64,000 bases of DNA from Streptomyces sp. WM6386 (GTDB lineage: Bacteria; Actinomycetota; Actinomycetes; Streptomycetales; Streptomycetaceae): the NCBI RefSeq assembly GCF_000972385.1, contig NZ_JXTE01000026.1, positions 1 to 64,000 of the forward strand, written 5' to 3'. Shown one piece after another: positions 9,500 through 18,308 of the stretch. How positions within the stretch are numbered: position 1 is the stretch's first letter; the number at the start of each line of letters is the position of its first letter. Under the pieces are notes generated by a model that was not told the origin of the DNA, did no database searches, and saw nothing but the letters and a program-made list of their open reading frames with translations. The position numbers were made by a program, and so were the translations under genes.

Positions 9500-9698
9500 T
9501 GTTGACCTCCCCCGTGGTCATCCGTCGCCGCAAGTATCGCTGCCGGGACCGACATCCGCACCGGCCTTCACTGGATCTTGATCGGATTGCAGCGCGGTGC
9601 GCGGGTTTCCGGCATTGCTCGGCGCCCCGCACCACCCCCTGCCCATTCACACGCGGGGGGAATCTGTTCGGTTCCAGGTTCGGGTTTCGGGGGCCGCG

Positions 9699-10664
9699 TC
9701 AGGCGTCGTAATACCTCCGTACCCGGGTCTGCGCCGCCATGGTCGCCCCCAGCCCGTCCAGCCCGAGCAGGGCCGCTCCCAGCACCGGGCTCGCCGTCAC
9801 CACCTGCGGTACGGCCTTGGGGGCGCGGGATGCCAGGAGCTCCCGTATGCCGTCGTCCAGTTGGGGATGGCGTGCCGCCAGGATGCCTCCGCCCAGCAGT
9901 ACCGGGGTCTCCTCCGCGAGCAGGTCCAGGCGGCTCAGGGCCACCGTGGCCATCGTCGCCACCTCCTCCGCCAGGCGGTCCACCAGGGCGCGGGCCACCG
10001 GGTCGCCGTTGGCCGCCGTGGTGAACAGGACCGGGGTCAGTTCGTGGCGGCGGCTCGGTTCGATGTGCTCCAGGTGGAGGGCCTCGATGAGGGCGAGCAT
10101 GGTGTCGTGGCCGAAGTGGGACGGCAGCGCGCGGGAGAGGGCCGTCGGCTCCCCTCGGCCGTCCTCCGCCCTCGCCGCGTGCCACAGGGCCTCCTCGGCC
10201 AGACCCCAGCCGCCGCCCCAGTCGCCGGAGATACGGCCCAGCGCCGGGAAACGGGCGGTGCGGCCGTCGGGGCGCATGCCCACGCAGTTGATGCCGGCGC
10301 CGCAGACGACCGCCACACCGCGGGGCTCGGTGACACCTGCCCGCAGGATGGCGAAGGTGTCGTTGCGGACCTCCACCGTCGTTCCCCACACGCGCGCGTG
10401 CAGGGCCGTGGCCAACTGCTCCTCCTCGACCGGGAAGTCGGCGTTGGCCAGACAGGCCGAGACATGGTCCACCGAGGTGATCCCCGCCGCCGTGAAGGCC
10501 TCGGCCACGGGTTCGGCGAGTGCGTCCACCGCGGCCCGCACCCCCACCGCCGGTGGCCGGAAGCCCCCGCCGCGCGCGGTGGCCAGGACGGTTCCGTCGG
10601 CTGTCACGACCGCGACGTCGGTCTTGCTGTTGCCCGCGTCTATGGCGAGGACACGTGCGGTCAT
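9699..10664 (-). CDS. csnK: Sugar (glucosamine/N-acetylglucosamine) kinase, BadF/BcrA ATPase fold
   Basis: 321-residue kinase of the actin-like ATPase superfamily. It shows the phosphate-1 loop AIDAGNSKTD near residue 7, the VVCGAGINCVG loop near 115 and the GDWGGGWGLAEEAL segment near 145, which is typical of N-acetylglucosamine/glucosamine kinases. It should phosphorylate the amino sugar released by the upstream GH4 enzyme. The ATG overlaps the csnH stop codon (ATGA). It is the last gene of the ROK-regulated operon, matching csnK of the S. coelicolor/S. lividans chitosan-oligosaccharide operon by gene order. Whether the true substrate is GlcN or GlcNAc cannot be told from sequence. Confidence 0.87.
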   Translation of the reverse strand: MTARVLAIDAGNSKTDVAVVTADGTVLATARGGGFRPPAVGVRAAVDALAEPVAEAFTAAGITSVDHVSACLANADFPVEEEQLATALHARVWGTTVEVRNDTFAILRAGVTEPRGVAVVCGAGINCVGMRPDGRTARFPALGRISGDWGGGWGLAEEALWHAARAEDGRGEPTALSRALPSHFGHDTMLALIEALHLEHIEPSRRHELTPVLFTTAANGDPVARALVDRLAEEVATMATVALSRLDLLAEETPVLLGGGILAARHPQLDDGIRELLASRAPKAVPQVVTASPVLGAALLGLDGLGATMAAQTRVRRYYDA

Positions 10665-11926
10665 GCCCACGCGAGATGCTCCCGGTTGTGTGCGACCAGT
10701 CGGTCGGTGAGTTCTTCCGCGTACTCGTACTGGCCGATCAGGGGGTGGGAGAGCAGGGCGCGGAAGACACGGTCGCGGCCGCCGTGCAGGGCCGCCTCCA
10801 GGGCCAGGTCCTCGTAGGCCGTCACCGCCGCCGTCAGTCCCGCGAAGAGGGGGTCCACGGTCTGTACCGGCAGCGGGGTCGGGCCCGTCCGGCCCACCGC
10901 AGCCTGCACCTCGATCACCGCGTCGTCGGGGAGGAAGGGCAGCGTGCCGCGGTTGTGGGTGTTCACCACCTGGTACGGGCTTCCGGTGCCGGTGAGCAGG
11001 CCCGCCGCCAGGTCCACCGCCGCCTCCGAGTAGAAGGCGCCGCCCCGCCGGGACAGCAGCTCCGGCTTCTCGTCCAGCGCCGGGTCGGCGTACAGGCGGA
11101 GCAACTCCTGTTCCATCAAGGCCACTTCGGTCGCCCGGGAGGGCTTGGTCCGCAGTTCTCGTACGACCTCGTCGTGTGCGTAGAAGTAGCGCAGGTAGTA
11201 CGACGGGACCACGCCGAGGCGGTCCAGGATTGCGCGGGGCAGATGCAGATCGGCCGCGATCGCCTCGCCGTGCCCGGTCAGCAGGTCGGGCAGTACGTCC
11301 TTGCCCTCCGGGCCGCCCAGGCGTACGCCGGTCTCCCAGGTGAGGTGGTTGAGGCCCACGTGGTCGAGGAAGATCTCCGGCGGCGCCACGTCGAGCAGGG
11401 CCGCGAACTTGCGCTGGAAGCCGATCGCCACGTTGCACAGCCCCACCGCCTTGTGGCCGGCCTGGAGAAGGGCCCGGGTGACGATGCCCACCGGGTTGGT
11501 GAAGTCGATGATCCAGGCGTTCGGGTTCGTACGGCGGACCCGTTCCGCGATGTCCAGGACCACCGGGACCGTGCGCAGCGCCTTGGCAAGGCCGCCCGCG
11601 CCGGTGGTCTCCTGGCCCACGCAGCCGCACTCCAGCGGCCAGGTCTCGTCCTGTGCGCGGGCGGCCTGGCCGCCGACGCGGAGCTGGAGGAGCACCGCGT
11701 CGGCGCCGTCCACGCCCGCGTCGAGGTCGGAGGTCGTCACGATCCGGCCCGGATGGCCCTGCCGCGCGAAGATACGGCGGGCCAGGGCGCCCACCAGCTC
11801 CAGACGGTCCGCCGACGGGTCGACCAGGACCAGTTCCTCGATGGGGAGGGTGTCCCTCAACCGGGCGAAGCCGTCGATGAGTTCGGGTGTATAGGTCGAG
11901 CCTCCGCCGACCACGGTGAGTTTCAC
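10661..11926 (-). CDS. csnH: Family 4 glycosidase (6-phospho-beta-glucosidase type)
   Basis: 421-residue GH4 enzyme, a family that uses NAD+ and a divalent metal to cleave glycosidic bonds by an oxidation-elimination mechanism. The N-terminal dinucleotide-binding motif is GGGSTYTPEL (residues 8-17). GH4 hallmark segments include GLCNVAIG near 160, NHLTWE near 190 and VNTHNRGTLPFLPDD near 315. In this operon it should split imported glucosamine oligosaccharides inside the cell before CsnK acts. The product is predicted to be cytoplasmic. It is separated from csnG by an 87-bp gap that holds a perfect hairpin. Confidence 0.88.
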   Translation of the reverse strand: MKLTVVGGGSTYTPELIDGFARLRDTLPIEELVLVDPSADRLELVGALARRIFARQGHPGRIVTTSDLDAGVDGADAVLLQLRVGGQAARAQDETWPLECGCVGQETTGAGGLAKALRTVPVVLDIAERVRRTNPNAWIIDFTNPVGIVTRALLQAGHKAVGLCNVAIGFQRKFAALLDVAPPEIFLDHVGLNHLTWETGVRLGGPEGKDVLPDLLTGHGEAIAADLHLPRAILDRLGVVPSYYLRYFYAHDEVVRELRTKPSRATEVALMEQELLRLYADPALDEKPELLSRRGGAFYSEAAVDLAAGLLTGTGSPYQVVNTHNRGTLPFLPDDAVIEVQAAVGRTGPTPLPVQTVDPLFAGLTAAVTAYEDLALEAALHGGRDRVFRALLSHPLIGQYEYAEELTDRLVAHNREHLAWA

Positions 11927-11978
11927 TGGAGGGACACTCGCTTTCGGGCGCCGGGGATGGTCTTGATCGGCCGGGGGT

Positions 11979-11996
11979 CCGGGGGTTGTCCCCCGG
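11979..11996. terminator. Short GC hairpin between csnG and csnH
   Basis: A perfect 7-bp stem, CCGGGGG at 11979-11985 and CCCCCGG at 11990-11996, closes a four-base loop. It lies in the only sizeable gap after the permease genes. It has no U-run, so it may be a processing or attenuation signal that lowers csnH-csnK expression relative to the transporter genes, not a full terminator. Confidence 0.45.
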
Positions 11997-12013
11997 GGAG
12001 ACGCAGCATGCGT

Positions 12014-12907
12014 TCAGCCCTTTACTCCGGTGAGCGTGACACCCTCCACGAACGCCTTCTGAGCGAAGAAGAACACGAGGATCACGGGGGCCATGACCAG
12101 CACGGTCGCGGCCATGGTCAGGTTCCAGTCGGTGTGGTGGGCGCCCTTGAAGGACTCCAGGCCGTAACTCAGCGTCCAGGCGCCCGGGTTCTCCGAGGCG
12201 TAGATCTGGGGGCCGAAGTAGTCGTTCCAGGCGTTGAAGAACTGGAAGAGGGCCACCGCGGCGATCCCCGGCTTCGCCATGGGGAGGACGACCTTCAGCA
12301 GGGTGCGCAGGTCTCCGCAGCCGTCCACCTTCGCCGCGTCCAGATACTCGTTGGGGATCGTCATCAGGAACTGGCGCAGCAGGAAGATCGAGAAGGCGTC
12401 CCCGAAGGCCAGCGGGATGATCATCGGCCACAGGGTGCCGGAGAGGTCCAGCTGCTTCGCCCAGAACAGGTACATCGGGATGACGACCACCTGCGGCGGC
12501 AGCATCATCATCGAGATCACCAGCATCAGGGAGAGGCTGCGGCCCCGGAAGCGGAACTTGGCGAGCGCGTACGCCACCGGGACCGACGACACGACCACGA
12601 GGACGGTGCCGAGTCCGGCGTAGAGAAGTGTGTTCTTCCACCAGGTCAGAAAGCCCGGGGTGTCGAAGACCTTGCGGTAGTTGGCCCACTCCCAGGTGTG
12701 CGGGATCAGGTCCCGGCTCAGGGCCTGGTCGTCGCTCATGAGCGAGGTCAGGAAGACGAACACGAAGGGGAGCGTGAAGAACAGGGCCGCGGCGATACCG
12801 AGGGAGTGGATCGCGATCCATTCCAGGAGCGCCTTGCGGCGGGCCGTGCGTTCGGCGGGGGAGGCCGGGGTCTTCAACTCCACCGGCCGGTCCAGTACTT
12901 GGGTCAT
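12014..12907 (-). CDS. csnG: Sugar ABC transporter permease, MalG type
   Basis: 297-residue inner-membrane permease with six predicted transmembrane helices (the first around residues 33-52, HSLGIAAALFFTLPFVFVFL). The ATPase-docking EAA loop sits near residue 190 (DAAKVDGCGDLRTLLKVVLP...G). With CsnF and the binding protein it forms an importer for chitosan (glucosamine) oligosaccharides. No ATPase gene is present in the operon. Streptomyces sugar importers of this class usually share the MsiK ATPase encoded elsewhere, so this absence is expected. The start is ATG at 12905-12907, just after the csnF stop. Confidence 0.88.
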   Translation of the reverse strand: MTQVLDRPVELKTPASPAERTARRKALLEWIAIHSLGIAAALFFTLPFVFVFLTSLMSDDQALSRDLIPHTWEWANYRKVFDTPGFLTWWKNTLLYAGLGTVLVVVSSVPVAYALAKFRFRGRSLSLMLVISMMMLPPQVVVIPMYLFWAKQLDLSGTLWPMIIPLAFGDAFSIFLLRQFLMTIPNEYLDAAKVDGCGDLRTLLKVVLPMAKPGIAAVALFQFFNAWNDYFGPQIYASENPGAWTLSYGLESFKGAHHTDWNLTMAATVLVMAPVILVFFFAQKAFVEGVTLTGVKG

Positions 12908-12910
12908 TTG

Positions 12911-13852
12911 TCAGTCACCTGCCTGGATGAGACCGCCGCGGCGCCGCATCAGGATCGCGGTGAAGGCCATGGAAAGGGCGAAGAGGACGAGGGCCACGAC
13001 ACAGGCCGAGCCGTAGTCGAAGCGCTGGAAGCCCAGGTTGTAGACGAGTTGGGGGAGTGTCAGGGTCGACTTGTCCGGGTAGCCGGGCTCGAACATGGTG
13101 CCCGCGCCCTGGATCACACCCGAGGCGACCTTCCCGGCGACCAGCGGCTGGGTGTAGCACTGCATCGCCGCGATCACCCCGGTGACCACCGCGAACATGA
13201 TGATCGGCGAGATGTTGGGGATCGTGACGAACCGGAAGCGCTGCCACGCCGAGGCCCCGTCCAGCTCAGCCGCCTCGTACTGCTCCTTCGGTACGTCGAG
13301 CAGCGCGGCCATGAAGATGACCATCAGGTCGCCCACGCCCCACAGGAACAGCAGGGTGAGGGCCGGCTTGGACCAGCTCGGGTCGTTGAACCAGCCCGGG
13401 GCCGGGATGCCGGCCTTCTCCAGGACCGAGTTGACCGGGCCCGTACCGGGGTTGAGAAGGAAGGCGAAGGCCATCGTGGCCGCGACCGGCGGGGCCAGGT
13501 AGGGCAGGTAGAAGAGGGTGCGGAAGACACCCGTGCCGGTCTTGATCTTCGTGATGAGGAGACCGATGCCGAGTCCGAAGAGGACCCGCAGGGTCACCGT
13601 GATCACCACCAGCCAGAGGGTGTTGCGCAGGGCGGGCCAGAAGTAGGGGTAGCTCTCGAAGACGTAGGTCCAGTTCTTCGTCCCGCTCCATGTCGGCGGC
13701 TTGAAGCCGTCGTAGTGCATGAAGGAGAAGTAGAGCGTCGAGATCATCGGGTACGCGAAGAAGACCGTGAAGCCGATCAGCCAGGGCGACATGAAGGCGG
13801 CGGTGCGAAGTACCGAGCGGCGGCGCTTCGACCTCAGTGTGTTGGTGCTCAT
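12911..13852 (-). CDS. csnF: Sugar ABC transporter permease, MalF type
   Basis: 313-residue permease starting at ATG 13850-13852 (MSTNTLRSKRRR). It has six predicted membrane helices beginning with FMSPWLIGFTVFFAYP, and the EAA loop near residue 200 (EAAELDGASAWQRFRFVTIP) that contacts the ATPase. Its start lies two bases past the binding-protein stop codon, so translation is probably coupled. The function is inner-membrane passage of oligosaccharide delivered by CsnE. Assignment to the csn system rests on gene order and the operator upstream of csnR. Confidence 0.88.
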   Translation of the reverse strand: MSTNTLRSKRRRSVLRTAAFMSPWLIGFTVFFAYPMISTLYFSFMHYDGFKPPTWSGTKNWTYVFESYPYFWPALRNTLWLVVITVTLRVLFGLGIGLLITKIKTGTGVFRTLFYLPYLAPPVAATMAFAFLLNPGTGPVNSVLEKAGIPAPGWFNDPSWSKPALTLLFLWGVGDLMVIFMAALLDVPKEQYEAAELDGASAWQRFRFVTIPNISPIIMFAVVTGVIAAMQCYTQPLVAGKVASGVIQGAGTMFEPGYPDKSTLTLPQLVYNLGFQRFDYGSACVVALVLFALSMAFTAILMRRRGGLIQAGD

Positions 13853-13854
13853 CG

Positions 13855-15189
13855 CTACTTCGCCTGCGCGATGTCCGTGTCGATCTGCTTGGCCGCGGCG
13901 GCGAGGCCGGACTTGAGGTCCTTGGTCCTGCCGCTCTCGTACTCGTAGCCGAAGTTCTGGATCGTGGTGAGGTAGACGCCGCCGTTGAGGGAGGCGGGGC
14001 TGGTCGTGGAGTTCGGGTTCGCCGCGATCTCCAGGAACGTCTTGAAGCGCGGGTCGTACTTCAGCTTCGGGGACTTCAGGGCTGCCAGCGTGGAGGGCAC
14101 GTTGTGGATGGCGTTGGAGAAGTCGACCACCGCGTCCGTGTCCGTGGTGATGTACTTGACCAGCTCCCAGGCCGCGTTCTGCTTCTTGCTGGTGGCGGCG
14201 ATGCCGGTGATCGTGCCGGTGATGTAGCCCTTGCCGTACTGGTCGGCCTTCTCGTCGGGGACGGGCAGCGGGGCGACGCCGATCTCGAAGTCGGGCTTGG
14301 CCTCCAGGGCCATGCCCAGGCGCCATTCGCCGTCCAGCTGCATGGCCACCTGGCCGGTGTGGAAGGGGTGCTTGGGGCCCCATTCGTCACCGAGCTTGGC
14401 GCGGTACTTCTCCAGCTTCTGGTAGCCGCCGAGCTCGTCGACCAGCTTCTTCTGAAGGGTGAAGGACGAGGACACGGCCGGGTCCGTGGCGACCGTCGAC
14501 TTGCCGCTCTTGTCGAAGTACGTCGGGGAGAACTGGCCCATGTAGTGCTCGGTCGTGGTCTCCCAGCCGTGGTAGTTCGGCATGAAGCCGAGCTGCTTGT
14601 AGCTGTCGCCCTGAGTGATCGTCAGCTTCTTGGCGTCGGCCTCGAACTCGGACCACGTCTTGGGCGGACCGCTGATGCCCGCCTTCTCGAACGCGGTCTT
14701 GTTGTAGTAGAGGCCGTACGCGTCACCGAGCAGGGGTGCCGTGCAGCGGTTGCCCTCGAACTGGGTGTACTCGTTCATCGCCGTCGGGAACGTCTTGGCC
14801 GGGTCGATGCCGGACTTCTCGAAGTACGGGTTGAGGTCGATCAGGGCGCCGGAGGAGCAGAACTTGCCGACGGCGTTGGTGGTGAAGGACGAGATCACGT
14901 CGGGTGCCTTGGAACCGCCCGCGCGCAGCGCCTGGTTGATCTTGTCGTCGGTCATGTTGCCGACGACGTTGACGTGGATGTTGGGGTGCGCCTTCTCGAA
15001 GCCGGCGATCAGGGACTTGACCGCCTTCACCTCGGCGGGCGCGCTCCAGGCGTGCCAGAAGTTGAGGGTCGTCTCCTTCGAGGCGTCGTCGTCGGCGCCG
15101 GAGCTCGACTGGCCGGTACAGGCGGAGGTGGTGAGAAGGGCCGCGGAGGCGATCAGGGCAAAGGCCGTTATTCGGGCGCGCTTGGGCAT
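13855..15189 (-). CDS. csnE: Sugar-binding lipoprotein of ABC transporter
   Basis: 444-residue extracellular solute-binding protein. It has a type II signal peptide with lipobox TSAC, giving lipidation at Cys24, followed by an acidic linker. The family-1 sugar-binding fold includes TLNFWHAWS near residue 42, which is typical of oligosaccharide binders. It should sit on the outer face of the membrane and hand glucosamine oligomers to CsnF/CsnG. A 72-bp gap separates it from csnR upstream. The start ATG at 15187-15189 is preceded by GGGAG at a somewhat long spacing. Confidence 0.9.
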   Translation of the reverse strand: MPKRARITAFALIASAALLTTSACTGQSSSGADDDASKETTLNFWHAWSAPAEVKAVKSLIAGFEKAHPNIHVNVVGNMTDDKINQALRAGGSKAPDVISSFTTNAVGKFCSSGALIDLNPYFEKSGIDPAKTFPTAMNEYTQFEGNRCTAPLLGDAYGLYYNKTAFEKAGISGPPKTWSEFEADAKKLTITQGDSYKQLGFMPNYHGWETTTEHYMGQFSPTYFDKSGKSTVATDPAVSSSFTLQKKLVDELGGYQKLEKYRAKLGDEWGPKHPFHTGQVAMQLDGEWRLGMALEAKPDFEIGVAPLPVPDEKADQYGKGYITGTITGIAATSKKQNAAWELVKYITTDTDAVVDFSNAIHNVPSTLAALKSPKLKYDPRFKTFLEIAANPNSTTSPASLNGGVYLTTIQNFGYEYESGRTKDLKSGLAAAAKQIDTDIAQAK

Positions 15190-15261
15190 GGCGAGGTCTC
15201 CCTGGAGCGGGGAATGGGTGAGAGGGGCCTGACGAGAGGGGGGCTTACCGGGGGCGGGGGC

Positions 15262-16455
15262 TCAGCGCGAGGTGTCGAAGACCTCGTCGCGGGTGGCCGC
15301 CAGCGCGCTCTCCAGCGCGCCGCGCAGCACGGGGTGTTCGGGTACGTCGCCGAGGACGAGCTTGGGCCTGGCCGCGGCCAGCTCCTCCATCTCGGACTGG
15401 ACGAGGGAACGCAGCACTTCGCCGCCGGAGGCGAGCGAGGCGCCGCTCAGGACCACGAGTTCGGGGTCGAGAACGGAGACGAGGGAGGCGAGACCGGTGG
15501 CGAGACGGGTTGCGTAGGTCTCCAACAGGTGGCGGTGACTTCGCTCTTCGGACTGGGCCGCCCGCTCTACGAGGGCGGCGGCGACCTCGGCGTAGGGGCC
15601 GCTGGGGATGCCGTCGATGCCGAGTTCGCGGGCGAGCTTCGGGATGGCCTGGGAGCCGGCGAGTTCCTGGTAGCCGCCGCTGTTGGCCTTGGTGACCTGC
15701 CGGACCAGGGGGGTGCCGGGCACGGGCAGGAAGCCGACCTCGCCGGCGCCGCCGGTCCAGCCGCGGTGCAGCCGGCCGCCGAGGACGAGGGCCGCGCCGA
15801 GACCGCCCTCGTTCCACAGCAGCACGAAGTCCTCGTGACCGCGGGCGGCACCGAGCCGCTGTTCGGCGACCGCGACGAGGTTGACGTCGTTCTCGTACTC
15901 CACCGGCATCGGCAGCGCGGCGGCGAGTTCGTCGAGCAGGGTCGGCGTGTGCCAGCCAGGGAGGTGGGAGGCGTAGCGCAGCCGGCCGGTGCCCGGGTCG
16001 AAGGCGCCGGGGGTGCCGATGACGAGGCGGTGGACGTCGGCGCGGGCCAGCCCCGCCGCCTTCACGGCGCCGTCGAGGGCGTCGGTGACCTGCTGGACGA
16101 CGGGCTGCGCGGGGCGTCTGCCGGGGGTGGGCAGTTCGTACGACCCCACCGTGCGGCCGGTGATGTCGGCGACGGCGGCGAGGATGCGTTCGGGGGTGAC
16201 GTCGAGTCCGGCGGCGTGTCCGGCGGCCGGATTGACCTCGTACAGCTGGGCGTTGGGACCGGGTCGCCCCTCGGTGGTGCCGGTGGCGAGGACCAGTCCC
16301 GCGGCTTCGAGGCGGGCCAGGAGCTGGGAGGCGGTCGGCTTGGAGAGGCCGGTGAGCTTGCCGATCCGGGTGCGGGACAGCGGGCCGTGCTCCAGGAGGA
16401 GGTCCAGTGCGGCGCGATCGTTCATGGCGCGCAGCGTGCTCGGGGTGCCGGCCAT
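15262..16455 (-). CDS. csnR: ROK-family transcriptional repressor
   Basis: 397 residues. An N-terminal winged helix-turn-helix (about 15-65, with SRTRIGKLTGLSKPTASQ) is fused to a ROK sugar-kinase-like domain. The usual ROK zinc motif (CxCGxxGCxE) is absent from the equivalent region near residue 225-250, so the effector domain is degenerate and probably senses without catalysing. It heads the csn operon and should repress it until amino-sugar oligomers or their products bind. A perfect TAGGAAGGTTTCCTA palindrome lies 54-68 bp before its start. I recall a very similar box for CsnR in S. lividans. The start is ATG at 16453-16455. Confidence 0.88.
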   Translation of the reverse strand: MAGTPSTLRAMNDRAALDLLLEHGPLSRTRIGKLTGLSKPTASQLLARLEAAGLVLATGTTEGRPGPNAQLYEVNPAAGHAAGLDVTPERILAAVADITGRTVGSYELPTPGRRPAQPVVQQVTDALDGAVKAAGLARADVHRLVIGTPGAFDPGTGRLRYASHLPGWHTPTLLDELAAALPMPVEYENDVNLVAVAEQRLGAARGHEDFVLLWNEGGLGAALVLGGRLHRGWTGGAGEVGFLPVPGTPLVRQVTKANSGGYQELAGSQAIPKLARELGIDGIPSGPYAEVAAALVERAAQSEERSHRHLLETYATRLATGLASLVSVLDPELVVLSGASLASGGEVLRSLVQSEMEELAAARPKLVLGDVPEHPVLRGALESALAATRDEVFDTSR

Positions 16456-16508
16456 GTGTACCCCTCTCCCGGGACTGTTCCGCAGCAGACTTTACGGAAG
16501 GCAACTGT

Positions 16509-16523
16509 TAGGAAGGTTTCCTA
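16509..16523. promoter_or_regulatory. CsnR/ROK operator
   Basis: TAGGAAGGTTTCCTA is a perfect inverted repeat (TAGGAA / TTCCTA around a 3-base centre), upstream of csnR and the whole operon. It resembles, from memory, the AGGAAA/TTTCCT box bound by CsnR at chitosanase genes. I see no second copy in the window. Confidence 0.75.
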
Positions 16524-16578
16524 TCGGATGCAGGGAACATAAGTCCCGGTCGTGGGGGAGTCAAGGGGGGTCGAACAA

Positions 16579-16620
16579 ACCGCCCCCGCAGGAAACGGAG
16601 TCGTTACCTGCGGGGGCGGT
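16579..16620 (-). terminator. Intrinsic terminator of the secreted-protein gene
   Basis: A perfect 14-bp GC-rich stem (16579-16592 with 16607-16620) encloses a 14-base loop. On the minus strand it is followed by GTTTGTT. It lies 20 bp past the stop codon of the gene at 16641-17474 and insulates the csn promoter. Confidence 0.85.
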
Positions 16621-16640
16621 CAGGGGCGGTGCGGGGGTGA

Positions 16641-17474
16641 CTACTGGACGTCGATGTAGTCGCCGGTGGCCTTCGCGGCGGCGGTCGTGGTGGTGCCCGC
16701 GAAGACGTAGCGGTAGTAGCCGTCCTTCGACGCCGTCACGGTCGACTTGAGAAGGCCGCCGGTCGAGGAGGTCGCCGTCTTGACGGTGCTGTAGGTGTCC
16801 GAGCCCTTGGCGCGGAACTGCAGGGTGGCCTTCTGGGAGACGTAGCCGGTGTAGCTGCCGGTCTCCCAGTTGGCGCGGGTCAGCTTGCCGCTGACCGTGA
16901 TGGTCCTGCCCTTCTTCACCGGCTCCGGCGAGGCGTTGGCGGTGAGCTTGGCGGCGCGCTGGACCTTGGCGGTGCCCTTGTTGCCCCAGGCCGCGAAGCC
17001 GTACTCGAAGCTGATCTTGTCGTCCGAGTCGTCCAGGTCGGAGTCGGTCTGGCCGTAGAAGCCGCCGACCTTCCAGGTGGTGGCGTCCGCGGCCTCGAAG
17101 AGGTCGTACGACGGGTCGACGTGGAGGGTGTCGGAGCAGGACTCCGTCACCGTGGTGTCCGTCGTCGCCGTGGTGGTGCAGGCCGGCGAGGCGTCGCTCT
17201 CGATCTCGTTGTCGAAGGACGCGAGCGAGCCGCGGTAGAGCAGGACGCCCGCCGCGTTGTTCTTGTAGTCGATCGTCAGGTCGGCGGGACGGGTCAGGGT
17301 GTACGTCACCGGGACCGTGACCGCGCTGGTGGTGCCCACGACGATCGTCTTGCCGTTGTTCACGACGACGTCCGCGAAGGCGAGGTCCGGCGTGGCGGCC
17401 TGGGCGGCGGGCACGGCCAGCGCGGACAGAGCCAGGGCACCGCAGACGACGGTGCCTATGGCGAGCTTTCTCAT
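16641..17474 (-). CDS. Secreted protein of unknown function
   Basis: 277 residues. The ATG at 17472-17474 has GGGGAA eight bases upstream, which is better than the in-frame GTG four codons earlier. A Sec signal peptide (MRKLAIGTVVCGALALSALAVPAAQA, cleaved near residue 27) is followed by a beta-rich exported region. This seems to be two immunoglobulin-like halves: about 30-165, with several Asp-rich turns, and about 175-277, with KKGRTITVSGKLTR resembling bacterial Ig-like/surface repeats. No catalytic motif is visible. It is a single gene with its own terminator. Confidence 0.75.
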   Translation of the reverse strand: MRKLAIGTVVCGALALSALAVPAAQAATPDLAFADVVVNNGKTIVVGTTSAVTVPVTYTLTRPADLTIDYKNNAAGVLLYRGSLASFDNEIESDASPACTTTATTDTTVTESCSDTLHVDPSYDLFEAADATTWKVGGFYGQTDSDLDDSDDKISFEYGFAAWGNKGTAKVQRAAKLTANASPEPVKKGRTITVSGKLTRANWETGSYTGYVSQKATLQFRAKGSDTYSTVKTATSSTGGLLKSTVTASKDGYYRYVFAGTTTTAAAKATGDYIDVQ

Positions 17475-17714
17475 GTGTTTCCCCACATTCAGGGCGGACC
17501 CCTGGGCGTTGCGCTCCAGAGCAAGGGCCCGCTGATGGCTTGAACCTAAGCGAGGGAGGGTGGTGTTGGGAATGCGGAGAACGTGTGAGCAAGATTAATT
17601 CCGGAGGCGTCACACCTTCATCACGATCCAGCTTTCCGCAGGTGAACGGGTGTCGCCTGGACGGCTTCCTGTACTTTCATCCGCCTGCGAACGTGAAAGT
17701 GGAGGGGGCGCGGT

Positions 17715-18308
17715 GTGAAGACCTCGGCGGTCCTGCTGTGTGCGGCCGTGTTCCTCGTGGCCGGGTGCCGGGTGGGCGGGAACGACTCGGCGGCGGTCAC
17801 GCGTACCCCGGCCGGTACGGCGTGCTCGGACGGGGAGATCCGGTGGGCCGGGGTGAGCGAGGAGCGCAGACTCATCGCGGTGTCCCGGCCGGTCGAGGTC
17901 GGCGAGAAGGACGGGAAGGTCCGGTTTTCTCCCGTTCGGGTGCGGGAGTTGGAGCCGAGGGTGGAGATGAGCGGCGAAGGGCCGTCGGCGGGGCGGCTGT
18001 TCGCGTCGCTCGGCAAGCGCCTGGGGTGGGAGGCGGACACCCTGGCCAGGCCGGGCAGGTCGTCCGCCGTCAGGGAGCGGGACGACGTCGCCGACTTCGA
18101 GGGCGGGGGCACGTTCGTCTTCGCCCGGGCCGTCCGGTCCGTCGAGGCGAGCTTCACCGCGGACTGCTCCGGTACGCCGGTCTACGGCAGTGTCTCGTCG
18201 TGGCACGGCAGCTCCGGGGCGTCGCTCGCGTGCGGCGTGGAGCCGTCCGTGGAGGGTGCGGACGAGCCGTGGATCGCGGAGGCCTACGAGTTGGGGTGCG
18301 GCTCATGA
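17715..18308 (+). CDS. Putative lipoprotein
   Basis: 197 residues starting with GTG at 17715, behind GGAGGG. The N-terminus is a lipoprotein signal with lipobox LVAGC (Cys18). The mature part has no family I recognise. It contains two well-separated cysteine pairs and a GGGTFVFARAVRSVEASFTADC segment. Its stop overlaps the start of the next gene (ATGA), so the two are probably made together and may form a membrane complex. Confidence 0.75.
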   Translation: MKTSAVLLCAAVFLVAGCRVGGNDSAAVTRTPAGTACSDGEIRWAGVSEERRLIAVSRPVEVGEKDGKVRFSPVRVRELEPRVEMSGEGPSAGRLFASLGKRLGWEADTLARPGRSSAVRERDDVADFEGGGTFVFARAVRSVEASFTADCSGTPVYGSVSSWHGSSGASLACGVEPSVEGADEPWIAEAYELGCGS

